From contig JAEEXY010000004.1 of the NCBI GenBank assembly GCA_016288005.1, forward strand, positions 26,700 to 90,699: DNA of 64,000 nucleotides, written 5' to 3'. The notes beneath the pieces are model-generated. The model was not told where the DNA came from. It ran no database searches and saw only the letters and a program-made list of their open reading frames with translations. The DNA comes from Lachnospiraceae bacterium. GTDB taxonomy: Bacteria > Bacillota > Clostridia > Lachnospirales > Lachnospiraceae. Positions 1-8,009 of this stretch are shown here, piece after piece. The translations under genes and the position numbers were made by a program. Position 1 is the stretch's first letter, and each line of letters begins with the position of its first letter.

Positions 1-2
1 AA

Positions 3-95
3 AAAGGAAGCGGCTATTATCTTATGATTTTTGCGGCTTTGGCTTTAACTATCGCGGGTATCATAGGATTACTGTCGAAAAAGAAAAATAAATAA
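3..95 (+). CDS. C-terminal end of a cell-surface protein (probable LPXTG-type anchor), partial
   Basis: Only the last 30 codons lie in the window and the frame is open at the left edge. The peptide begins GSGYYLMIF, continues as one hydrophobic membrane segment of about 20 residues and ends in SKKKNK just before the stop. A Gly-rich start, a hydrophobic stretch and a short Lys tail are the usual end of a sortase-anchored wall protein. The LPXTG box itself would lie upstream and cannot be seen, so a plain C-terminal membrane anchor is also possible. Confidence 0.55.
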   Translation, partial: KGSGYYLMIFAALALTIAGIIGLLSKKKNK

Positions 96-105
96 AGATG
101 TTTTC

Positions 106-134
106 TTGTATTGAAGAGTTCATTAGTTTATAAT
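106..134 (+). promoter_or_regulatory. Sigma-A promoter of the 181-942 gene
   Basis: TTGTAT and TATAAT are separated by 17 bases, about 45 bases before the AGAGGAG ribosome site of the next gene. Confidence 0.65.
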
Positions 135-180
135 ATTTCTATCAACCGGGGGACCGGAGTATTTTGAGAGGAGTATTAAA

Positions 181-942
181 ATGGCTGAGGAAAAAAAGGA
201 ACGTAAGATTGTGTCAGCTTCCGACACGACTAAGACTGTTAAGACTGCGACCGGCGAAAAGAAGGTTCAGCAGGCTAAGCCCGTCGGAAACGCGGGAGGG
301 TTAAGATGCGGAGCTATCATTCTCTGGGTACTTGCTATCTGCTGTGAGGTTTTCGCATTCCTGTTCTATTTTGGAAAGATCAATATCACATTTGCGCCTA
401 CCATGACTGTGATCATCGGTGCCATCGTACTGGACCTGATATTTGTTGTGATCGGTTCACTGCTCTGGAAAAAGGCTAACCTTATCGATCCCGCATCAAA
501 GAAGAATAAGGTTAAGTTCTGGCTGTGGAACAATATGGGCATGATCGTTGCCGTTTTCGCGTTCCTGCCTCTGATCATTCTTATCTTTACCGATAAGGAG
601 AAGAAATTTGACAAGAATACCCGCATCATCGCAGGTATCGCGGCTGTTGTAGCGTTGCTCGTTGCTCTGGCTGTTGGTCATGACTGGAATCCCGTTTCCC
701 AGGAGGATCTGACCACCGCGCAGACCGAGATCGACGGCAATGTATACTGGACTCACTACGGACATGTTTATCACCTGAGCGAGAACTGCCAGCACCTGAA
801 CAACAGCGATACACTTGTTACCGGTACCGTTGAGGAGGCTGTTGCGGCCAACAAGAGCCGTCTGTGCAAGACCTGCCTGAACAACTGGAACAAGGAGCAT
901 CCCGATGACCAGATCTCATCAGAGGTTGTTACGGATGAATGA
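181..942 (+). CDS. Polytopic membrane protein with C-terminal Cys/His motif
   Basis: A 253-residue protein of unknown role. A Lys/Thr-rich cytoplasmic-looking N-terminus of about 38 residues is followed by four hydrophobic segments near residues 40-62, 66-92, 112-135 and 147-166. A soluble tail contains YHLSENCQHL (Cys203, His205) and CKTC (Cys229, Cys232). That spacing looks like a small zinc-binding module found at the ends of various clostridial membrane and secreted proteins; metal binding is inferred. AGAGGAG lies 7 bases before the ATG. The gene has its own promoter and is followed by a terminator, so it is probably monocistronic. Confidence 0.75.
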   Translation: MAEEKKERKIVSASDTTKTVKTATGEKKVQQAKPVGNAGGLRCGAIILWVLAICCEVFAFLFYFGKINITFAPTMTVIIGAIVLDLIFVVIGSLLWKKANLIDPASKKNKVKFWLWNNMGMIVAVFAFLPLIILIFTDKEKKFDKNTRIIAGIAAVVALLVALAVGHDWNPVSQEDLTTAQTEIDGNVYWTHYGHVYHLSENCQHLNNSDTLVTGTVEEAVAANKSRLCKTCLNNWNKEHPDDQISSEVVTDE

Positions 943-1015
943 TCGCATCTGACCGGATGCCCGGGATCTGTTGAGGATGTATCATTAAACGGATCCGATC
1001 TATAAAGAATCATTA

Positions 1016-1049
1016 CCCGCAGCAGGTTTATGCCGGCTGCGGGGTTTTT
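1016..1049 (+). terminator. Rho-independent terminator after the 181-942 gene
   Basis: CCCGCAGC pairs with GCTGCGGG around a short loop and is followed by TTTTT. The ORF track's start at 1030 for the next gene falls inside this hairpin, which argues against that start. Confidence 0.8.
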
Positions 1050-1119
1050 AAACAAGCAGTATCAGACGTTTTCCGAACTGTTTCAGCCCGGAGCGATGAT
1101 ACGGAACGGAGGTAGTTTT

Positions 1120-3507
1120 ATGCCTGATATGCAGGGCGGAAGAAAGAAAAATGTTACCGGACAGGGTAAAGACGTTTATAAGAGAGGAGAGGGCTTAGGC
1201 ACCGGTCCCGTCGGCAGCGGCGGCGGCAGACCGCCCATAGGCAGTGGTTCGGGACGCGGTTCGGGTTCACAGGTTACCCGCGGGTCGGGCGGCATGATGA
1301 AGATCATCCTGATCGTGATCGCTGTTCTCGTTCTCGGCGGAGGCGGCACCGGTCTGTTCTCGCTGTTTGGCGGCGGTTCGGGCAGCGGCAGCGGTACGGG
1401 CACAGGCACTTCGATATCGTCGGGCTCATCGTCGTCGGGTTCACTGCTCAGCGGCATTGCAGGGAGCCTCATCTCTTCGGGATTCGGCTCGAGCACGATG
1501 CAGAGCGTAGGCAGCACGAGCAGCGGCTGGGTTGCGGATAACAACACAGGTAAGCTGAACAAAAATGTCGACAAGAGCGCGCGCAGCAGATATACGACCA
1601 TAAAGGGCAACGGCAAGGACACCGTTACCATGATGGTTTACATGTGCGGTACCGACCTTGAGAGCAAATACGGCATGGCGACCAACGATCTCAACGAGAT
1701 GATGAAGGCCACCATTTCCGACAAGATCAATATCATCGTTTATACGGGCGGATGCAGCAACTGGAAGACTAACGGCATCAGCACCTCCAATAACCAGATA
1801 TATAAGCTCACGAGCGGCAAGATGGTACGTCTCGAGGATAACATGGGCAATAAGGCCATGACCGATCCCGCGACGCTCACCGAGTTCATCAAGTACGCGA
1901 ACAAGAATTATCCCGCCGACAGAAATATCCTGATATTCTGGGATCACGGCGGAGGATCGCTCTCGGGCTACGGCTATGACGAGACTCATAAGTCTGCGGG
2001 TTCGATGAACCTCGCGGGCATCAATACAGCTCTTAAAAATGCCGGTATCAAATACGATTTCATCGGCTTTGACGCATGCCTGATGGCGACAGTTGAGACC
2101 GACCTGATGCTCGCCAATTACGCGGATTACGTGATCGCATCCGAGGAGACGGAGCCCGGTGTCGGCTGGTATTACACCAACTGGCTTACCGCGTTCTCGA
2201 ACAATACCTCGATGGATACGATCGAGATCGGCAAGAACATCATCGACGATTTCGTTGATGTCTGCGCGCAGTCCTGCCCCGGACAGAAGACCACTCTGTC
2301 GATCGTTGATCTGGCCGAGCTTTCCGAAACCGTAGGAGACGATTTTAAGGCATTTGCGAAGAGCACCTCAAAGCTCATCAACGACAACAAGTACGAGACC
2401 GTTTCAGATGCGAGAAGCGACACCAGAGAGTTTGCACAGTCAAACGCGATCGATCAGATCGACCTGATCAATTTTGCGCTGAACCTAGATACAAAGGAAG
2501 GCAAGGCACTCGCGGATACACTGCTTTCATCGGTTAAGTACAACAGGACCTCGTCCAACATGACCAATGCTTACGGTATCTCCATTTTCTTCCCCTACCG
2601 CAAGACAAATAAGGTTAATTCGGCAGTATCGACATATGACCAGATCGGCCTTGATGACGAGTATTCCGCATGCATCAAGGAGTTTGCGGGAGTACAGGGC
2701 GTAGGTGCCGCGGCAGGCGCTTCGTCAGGTTCTTCGATGGGATCCCTGCTCGATCTGCTCGGCGGCGGCTCGGCTTCGGGTTCGGGTTCATCGCTCGACA
2801 GCATCCTGGGACTGGTTTCGACTATCTCGGGACTCAGCGGCAGATCGATGAGCGACGAGGCGATCGCCGGATATGTCAGCAATAACCTGCTCGATACTTC
2901 AAAGCTTAACTGGAAATCGGACAGCGAAGGACATAAGTACATTACGCTCAGCACATCCGACTGGAGCCTGATCAACAGCGTCGATCTCAACATGTTTGTT
3001 GACGACGGAGCCGGCTATATCGATCTCGGTCTCGACAATCTCTATGCCATCGACGATTACGGCAATCTGATCGCGGACACCGAGGGCACATGGCTCTCGA
3101 TCAACGATCAGCCTGTTGCCTACTATCATGTTGATACGACCGGCGATGTGATCACGGGCAAGGTACCCGCGCTGCTCAACGGTGAGCGCGTGAACCTCAT
3201 TATCAACCTTTCCTACAGCACCGGAAAGGGCAGTGTGATCGGCGCGGAGCCCATATATGATAATACTGTCACCGAGACAGAGTTCAGAGGTCTCGTTGAT
3301 ATCGCAAACGGCGACGTGATCGATTTCCTCTGCGACTATTACGCATACGACGGCAGCTACCTCGACAGCTACAAGCTCGGTGACCGCCTCACCGTAAACG
3401 GCGCGCTCAAGGTCAGCGACACTTACGTAGGACAGAAGATGGTCGGCCTGTATAAACTTACCGACATCTACGGCCAGAGCTACTGGACCGAGAAATTCAA
3501 TAAATAA
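1120..3507 (+). CDS. Clostripain-family (peptidase C11) cysteine protease, membrane-anchored
   Basis: The start is moved from 1030 to the ATG at 1120, which has GGAGG 7 bases upstream; the protein is then 795 residues. An N-terminal Gly/Arg-rich stretch leads to one membrane segment (MMKIILIVIAVLVLG, near residue 60) and a Gly/Ser-rich linker. The C11 domain spans roughly residues 165-520. It shows the catalytic pair of this family: His276 in FWDHGGG and Cys320 in GFDACLM. A second Gly/Ser low-complexity stretch and a beta-rich C-terminal region follow. Members cleave after Arg or Lys; the substrate here is unknown. The single N-terminal anchor would place the protease outside the membrane. 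Confidence 0.85.
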   Translation: MPDMQGGRKKNVTGQGKDVYKRGEGLGTGPVGSGGGRPPIGSGSGRGSGSQVTRGSGGMMKIILIVIAVLVLGGGGTGLFSLFGGGSGSGSGTGTGTSISSGSSSSGSLLSGIAGSLISSGFGSSTMQSVGSTSSGWVADNNTGKLNKNVDKSARSRYTTIKGNGKDTVTMMVYMCGTDLESKYGMATNDLNEMMKATISDKINIIVYTGGCSNWKTNGISTSNNQIYKLTSGKMVRLEDNMGNKAMTDPATLTEFIKYANKNYPADRNILIFWDHGGGSLSGYGYDETHKSAGSMNLAGINTALKNAGIKYDFIGFDACLMATVETDLMLANYADYVIASEETEPGVGWYYTNWLTAFSNNTSMDTIEIGKNIIDDFVDVCAQSCPGQKTTLSIVDLAELSETVGDDFKAFAKSTSKLINDNKYETVSDARSDTREFAQSNAIDQIDLINFALNLDTKEGKALADTLLSSVKYNRTSSNMTNAYGISIFFPYRKTNKVNSAVSTYDQIGLDDEYSACIKEFAGVQGVGAAAGASSGSSMGSLLDLLGGGSASGSGSSLDSILGLVSTISGLSGRSMSDEAIAGYVSNNLLDTSKLNWKSDSEGHKYITLSTSDWSLINSVDLNMFVDDGAGYIDLGLDNLYAIDDYGNLIADTEGTWLSINDQPVAYYHVDTTGDVITGKVPALLNGERVNLIINLSYSTGKGSVIGAEPIYDNTVTETEFRGLVDIANGDVIDFLCDYYAYDGSYLDSYKLGDRLTVNGALKVSDTYVGQKMVGLYKLTDIYGQSYWTEKFNK

Positions 3508-3512
3508 ATAGT

Positions 3513-3541
3513 AGACATGGGGACGGTTCTTCCTTGTCTCC
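3513..3541 (+). repeat. Single copy of a GGGGACGGTTCTTC repeat arm
   Basis: The core GGGGACGGTTCTTC and a following TTGTCTCC recur in both arms of the palindrome at 37104-37169. Here only one arm is present, just after the C11 protease gene. Confidence 0.6.
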
Positions 3542-3585
3542 CTAAACCGAAAAATGAATAAAATGTGAATTCTACAGCTTTGGAC

Positions 3586-3614
3586 TTGCAAAAAAGTGAT
3601 TCAATTGTTACAAT
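3586..3614 (+). promoter_or_regulatory. Sigma-A promoter of the SH3/C39-like gene
   Basis: TTGCAA, a 17-base spacer and TACAAT, with an extended -10 TG. The 8-mer ATTGTTAC occurs twice over the -10 region (from about 3604 and 3615), which could be a regulator site. Confidence 0.65.
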
Positions 3615-3651
3615 ATTGTTACGAAATTGATTCGAAGGGTAACATTGTATC

Positions 3652-4821
3652 ATGAAACTGTCCAAAGCTGTACGCATTTTTATAGCGATCTTACTTGTCT
3701 GCGCATTCATTCTTCCCGAGGGAGTCAGTGTCAGCGCAGCCTCATATAAAACCGGTATCTATAAGATAAACACTCAGGAGTCACCGCTTAACATCAGATC
3801 CTGCTACGGCAGCGAATACATGAAGGTGGGATCCGTGCCGAAGGGCAAGCAGGTCAACGTTACCTTTGTCAGCTCAAACGGCTGGGGTAAGATCGTTTAC
3901 GGCGACGCGCACGGATGGATCTCGCTCGAGTACTGCAAGTATGTAGGACCCGCGGAAGAGGCGACGGTATCCGCGTCTAAGGCCAAGGTCGATAAGACTT
4001 ACGCAGTTTCGGCAGCCAATCTGACCTGGGTTACCGGCTGGAAGCAGGAGTATTCAAAGTCCAGCGGTCTGTGTACTTCATCAGCTACCGCATCTCTGCT
4101 CAGACGCCGTCAGGCAGCCGAGGGCAGGCCTGTAACATTTACTTTCGGCGATGTCCGCGCGGCCATGGGCGGCAATCCGATACCCGATAAAAACGGCAAA
4201 TACGAGAGCTGCAGCTCTTATTTCTCGGATGTTACTCCTTTTACACATCAGGATACTGCGACCGGCGCGGCCGTTACATATTACCTTAAAAAGGAGACCG
4301 AGACCACTCATTCGCATAACCGCGAGTATATTGCGGATCTGCTGGATGTTCATCCCGAGGGCGTGGTCGTTTACACCAGGTACGGGAGCAGCGGAAAGCA
4401 CGCGGTGCTCATTTCCGATTATGTCCGCAACAAGGACGGTTCGCTAACTTTTTACGCTTACGATCCCGCAAACGGCACAGGCAGGAGAAAGCTTCAGGAC
4501 ACCTGGATCATGACTAAGATCAGTTCAGTCGGAGCGTTTTTCGCTAATGTTATTTCCATCTGGTATGTTCAGGGTGAGCTGACAGTGGACGACGGGTATT
4601 TTGCGTATCCCGGATATGAGGTGGTCAACTCGCAGATGACCGTCGCGAAAAAGAAGACATATGTTTATGCTGAGTCGGATACCTCATCAGAGCGCATCGA
4701 GAAGCTCGCGAAGGGCAGCACGATCGACGTGGCGTACAGATTTACCTCCGAGGACGGCACTGTATGGTGCATCACGGGAGCAGGCTTCTTCATCGAGGCT
4801 GACAGGCTTTCAGCAAAATAA
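3652..4821 (+). CDS. Secreted SH3-domain protein with papain-like/C39-type domain
   Basis: The 389-residue protein starts with a signal peptide (hydrophobic core ending near SVSAAS, residue 30). A bacterial SH3 domain covers about residues 35-95 and includes PLNIRSCYGSEYMKVG. The middle domain has SGLCTSS (Cys141) and GKHAVLI (His250) followed by YAYDPANG, the Cys-His layout of C39-like peptidases. A second SH3-like segment closes the protein (about 335-389). SH3 domains of this type usually bind cell-wall peptides, so a wall-associated peptidase or amidase is likely. The exact substrate cannot be read. It has its own promoter and terminator. Confidence 0.75.
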   Translation: MKLSKAVRIFIAILLVCAFILPEGVSVSAASYKTGIYKINTQESPLNIRSCYGSEYMKVGSVPKGKQVNVTFVSSNGWGKIVYGDAHGWISLEYCKYVGPAEEATVSASKAKVDKTYAVSAANLTWVTGWKQEYSKSSGLCTSSATASLLRRRQAAEGRPVTFTFGDVRAAMGGNPIPDKNGKYESCSSYFSDVTPFTHQDTATGAAVTYYLKKETETTHSHNREYIADLLDVHPEGVVVYTRYGSSGKHAVLISDYVRNKDGSLTFYAYDPANGTGRRKLQDTWIMTKISSVGAFFANVISIWYVQGELTVDDGYFAYPGYEVVNSQMTVAKKKTYVYAESDTSSERIEKLAKGSTIDVAYRFTSEDGTVWCITGAGFFIEADRLSAK

Positions 4822-4836
4822 TATCACGAATTTCAG

Positions 4837-4870
4837 GTACCCGAAGGACCAAACTTCGGGTACTTTCTTT
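4837..4870 (+). terminator. Rho-independent terminator
   Basis: GTACCCGAAG and CTTCGGGTAC form a perfect 10-bp stem with a 7-base loop, followed by TTTCTTT. Confidence 0.8.
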
Positions 4871-4874
4871 ATGT

Positions 4875-4902
4875 TTGCATTTTGTGTAAATAGGAGTAAA
4901 AT
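4875..4902 (+). promoter_or_regulatory. Probable promoter of trkA-trkH
   Basis: TTGCAT, a 16-base spacer and TAAAAT lie about 60 bases before the trkA start, directly after the preceding terminator. Confidence 0.5.
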
Positions 4903-4960
4903 ATAAGATGTTGAATTATGTGATGATGAAGAAAACAGAAGAATTTGGGAGAAACCATAG

Positions 4961-6316
4961 ATGAAGATTATTGTTATAGGATGCGGAAAGATCGGACTTT
5001 CGCTGGTAAAGCAGCTGACGCAGGAGGGACATATCGTAACCGTTATCGATAAGAATTCCACGCGCCTTAAGACTGCGCTTTCAAACCTGGACGTCATGTC
5101 ATATACGGGTGACGGCACGAGCTCCGTTACGCTTCGCGAAGCGGGCATAGGAGACGCGGACCTGATGGTGGCGGTCATGGATTCGGACGAGATGAACCTG
5201 CTCTGCTGCGTGATAGCGCAGAAGGTCAGCAAATGCCGTACCATCGCGCGCGTTCGCAACCCCATTTACAATTCCGAGATAGAGTTCTTAAAGAACGAAC
5301 TCGATATCTCGATGATATTTAACCCCGAACTGACGGCGGCAGAGGAGATCGCGAGAATATTCAATTTCCCTTACGCGACAAAGATCGATGTATTCTCAAA
5401 CCGCAAGGTCGAGATGGTACATTTTAAGATCAAGCTCGACTCCAAGCTCTCGAAGCTCCATATCGTAGATATCAGGGCAAAGTATAACGCGAATGTGCTG
5501 GTCTGCACGGTAACGCGCGGCGACAGGACCATCATCCCCGGCGGTGATTTCATACTCGAGCAGGGCGATCTGGTCGGTATCGTGGGCGCACGTACCGAGA
5601 TCAACAAGTTCTTTAAGATGTTCGGCGTAGGTACCGACAGGGTTCCCGACGCGATGATCGTCGGAGGCGGCAAAATAGGCTATTTCCTCGCGAAAAAGCT
5701 TATCGAGTCCGGCATTAAGGTTAAGATCGTTGAGGCTGACCGTGACAGATGCGAGTTCCTTGCGGACGTGCTTCCCGAGGCTGATATTATCAACGGCGAC
5801 GGCACCGACCGCAATCTGCTGATGGAAGAAGGACTGGGCAACGCGTCGGGGTTTGCGGCGCTTACGAGCATCGATGAGGAGAATATCCTGCTTAGCCTGT
5901 TCGCGATCGATCATGTCAGGGCCAAGACGGTCACAAAGGTTAACAGGATCAATTACGATGAGGTTATCGACAGGCTCAATCTCGATACGATCATCAACCC
6001 CAACAAGGTTTCCAACGACCTGCTCATACAGTTCATCAGATCGATGGATTACACAAAGGATTCCGACATAGAAAACTACCGCAAGATAGGCGATGACGAG
6101 GCCGAGGCGATGGAGTTCATCATTAAGGACGGCTCTCATGTTGTCGATATCCCGCTGATGCAGCTCAAAAAGAAAAAGGATGTGCTGATCTGCTGCATTA
6201 CGCGCGATAAGAAGATCATCATACCCGGCGGCCAGGATCTGATCAAGGTCGGAGACAGGGTGGTCATCGTTCACACCACCTCGGACATCAATAATATCGA
6301 CGACATACTCGAATAA
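4961..6316 (+). CDS. trkA: Trk potassium uptake system, NAD-binding regulatory subunit TrkA
   Basis: The 451-residue protein has the duplicated RCK layout of TrkA. The first Rossmann fold begins MKIIVIGCGKIGLSL and the second begins near residue 230 with DAMIVGGGKIGYFLAKKL. Each is followed by a TrkA-C domain ending in phrases such as IIPGGDF and IIPGGQDLIKVGDRVVIV. TrkA sits on the cytoplasmic face of the TrkH channel and gates it by nucleotide binding. The trkH gene follows 37 bases later on the same strand. Length and domain order are normal. Confidence 0.95.
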   Translation: MKIIVIGCGKIGLSLVKQLTQEGHIVTVIDKNSTRLKTALSNLDVMSYTGDGTSSVTLREAGIGDADLMVAVMDSDEMNLLCCVIAQKVSKCRTIARVRNPIYNSEIEFLKNELDISMIFNPELTAAEEIARIFNFPYATKIDVFSNRKVEMVHFKIKLDSKLSKLHIVDIRAKYNANVLVCTVTRGDRTIIPGGDFILEQGDLVGIVGARTEINKFFKMFGVGTDRVPDAMIVGGGKIGYFLAKKLIESGIKVKIVEADRDRCEFLADVLPEADIINGDGTDRNLLMEEGLGNASGFAALTSIDEENILLSLFAIDHVRAKTVTKVNRINYDEVIDRLNLDTIINPNKVSNDLLIQFIRSMDYTKDSDIENYRKIGDDEAEAMEFIIKDGSHVVDIPLMQLKKKKDVLICCITRDKKIIIPGGQDLIKVGDRVVIVHTTSDINNIDDILE

Positions 6317-6353
6317 GCGTTATCGCTATTATTGATCAACGGGGAGATAATCT

Positions 6354-7796
6354 ATGAATTACGGAGTAATAATCTATATACTGGGACTTCTGATGAAGGC
6401 AGAGGCAGCCTTCCTGATGTGCCCGTTCGTGGTGGGACTGATCTACCGCGAGAATACGGCATGGAGCTATCTGATCACCGCCGCGATCTGTCTGGCGCTG
6501 GGTCTGGTCATGTCGTGGAAAAAGCCCAAAAAAGGCGGGCTTTATCTGAAAGAGGGCTACTTTGTGGTAGCGCTCGGATGGCTTGTAATGTCTATGCTGG
6601 GTGCTCTTCCTTTCGTTATGACACGGGAGATACCCGGATATATCGACGCTCTTTTCGAAACGGTATCCGGATATACGACGACAGGAGCAACGATACTTGC
6701 AGATGTTGAGGTGCTGACGCACGCGACTCTGTTCTGGAGGAGCTTCCTGCATCTGTTGGGAGGCATGGGAGTATTCGTATTCCTTTCGGGACTGCTGCCC
6801 ATGCTCGGCGGTAATTCGGTCAACCTCATGAAGGCGGAGTCGACAGGACCGTCTGTAGATAAGCTGGTTCCGAGGATCAAGGATACGGTTCGGATCCTGT
6901 ATTCGGTATACCTGGTGATGGGTCTTACAGAAGTGCTGCTCCTGCTCATATTCGGCATGGATCTGTTCTCAAGCCTTACGCTGACCTTCGGTACCATCGG
7001 CACCGGCGGTTTCGGCATTCTTAACTCGAGCATAGGCTCGTATTCGCCCGCGGTACAGTGGACGATCGGTATATTCATGCTGCTGAGCGGTATGAACTAT
7101 TCACTGTATTTCCTGCTGCTTCGCAGGAAGTTTAAGCAGGCGTTCGGCATGGAGGAGATCAGGCTGTATCTGAGCATCACTCTTATAGCATGCGCTCTGA
7201 TCGTACTGAATCTCGGCAGGTTCTACGCGACCTTCGGGGAAACTGTCAGACAGACATTTTTCCAGGTTTCTTCGCTGCTTACGTCCACCGGATACGCGAC
7301 TACGGACTTTGATCTGTGGCCAGAGTTTTCCAAGACTATCCTTATCGTGGTAATGATCATCGGTGCCTGCGCGGGTTCCACCGGCGGCGGTATCAAGATG
7401 AGCCGTCTGCTGATCCTTTTTAAAGCCGCGCGCAAGCAGAACCAGATATTCATCCATCCGCGCGCAGTCAAAAAGATCAAAATGGACAACAATGTTGTCG
7501 ATCACGATGCCGTGCGCGCGACCAATGCATATATTTCGCTGTTTTTCGCTGTTTTGTTCATATCCGTGCTGCTTGTCTCACTGGACGAGCACGATTTCAC
7601 AACGAATTTTACGGCGGTTGTCGCAACACTCAACAACATGGGTCCCGGATTCAATCTCGTCGGACCTACCTGCAACTATTCGTTCTTCTCGGTAGGCTCG
7701 AAGATCGTGCTGATCTTTGATATGCTCGCGGGACGTCTCGAACTGTTCCCGATGCTGCTGCTCATCATGCCGCGAAGCTGGAGGAGGTACTTGTGA
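6354..7796 (+). CDS. trkH: Trk potassium transporter, membrane subunit TrkH
   Basis: A 480-residue polytopic membrane protein that forms the potassium-conducting part of the Trk system. Selectivity-loop phrases are visible, including SGYTTTGATI, FGTIGTGGFGI and STGYATTDFDLW, and near the end AVVATLNNMGPGF. A typical TrkH element GACAGSTGGGIKMSR is also present. GGGGAG lies 7 bases before the ATG. It completes a two-gene operon with trkA. A long hairpin follows the stop. Confidence 0.95.
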   Translation: MNYGVIIYILGLLMKAEAAFLMCPFVVGLIYRENTAWSYLITAAICLALGLVMSWKKPKKGGLYLKEGYFVVALGWLVMSMLGALPFVMTREIPGYIDALFETVSGYTTTGATILADVEVLTHATLFWRSFLHLLGGMGVFVFLSGLLPMLGGNSVNLMKAESTGPSVDKLVPRIKDTVRILYSVYLVMGLTEVLLLLIFGMDLFSSLTLTFGTIGTGGFGILNSSIGSYSPAVQWTIGIFMLLSGMNYSLYFLLLRRKFKQAFGMEEIRLYLSITLIACALIVLNLGRFYATFGETVRQTFFQVSSLLTSTGYATTDFDLWPEFSKTILIVVMIIGACAGSTGGGIKMSRLLILFKAARKQNQIFIHPRAVKKIKMDNNVVDHDAVRATNAYISLFFAVLFISVLLVSLDEHDFTTNFTAVVATLNNMGPGFNLVGPTCNYSFFSVGSKIVLIFDMLAGRLELFPMLLLIMPRSWRRYL

Positions 7797-7810
7797 GATA
7801 AAACTATTCA

Positions 7811-7876
7811 CAGGAAATCTGTGAAAGCATAAATCGCAAGCTTGCTTGCAGATTTATGCTTAAACAGATTTTCCTG
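7811..7876. repeat. Nested hairpin after trkH
   Basis: The outer arms CAGGAAATCTGT and ACAGATTTTCCTG enclose inner arms GCATAAATC and GATTTATGC. The stem is long but no T-run follows, so it is not a classic terminator. It may stabilise the trk transcript end or belong to the hairpin repeat family noted elsewhere in the window. Confidence 0.6.
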
Positions 7877-7928
7877 TAAAGGCCGGACAAAACGCATGAA
7901 TAAACATAAGCCGCACAGCGGCGGCTTA

Positions 7929-7939
7929 CGGCGAAGCCG
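7929..7939 (+). repeat. Copy of the GGCGAAGCC hairpin core
   Basis: CGGCGAAGCCG in the non-coding stretch before the RACo-like gene. The same 11-mer occurs twice in the array at 45134-45341. Confidence 0.5.
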
Positions 7940-8009
7940 GAAGGTTTATGAATGCTTTTGTACGGCTGGGAATAGTTTTTATCTCCCTATACAGATTTGG
8001 AGGAAGGAA

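Noticed and set aside
1030-1119. Upstream start of the C11 protease in the ORF track
   Set aside because: It lies inside the preceding terminator and has no ribosome site; the ATG at 1120 has GGAGG.
5396-6274. Minus-strand ORF of 292 residues
   Set aside because: It is antisense to trkA and has no family features.
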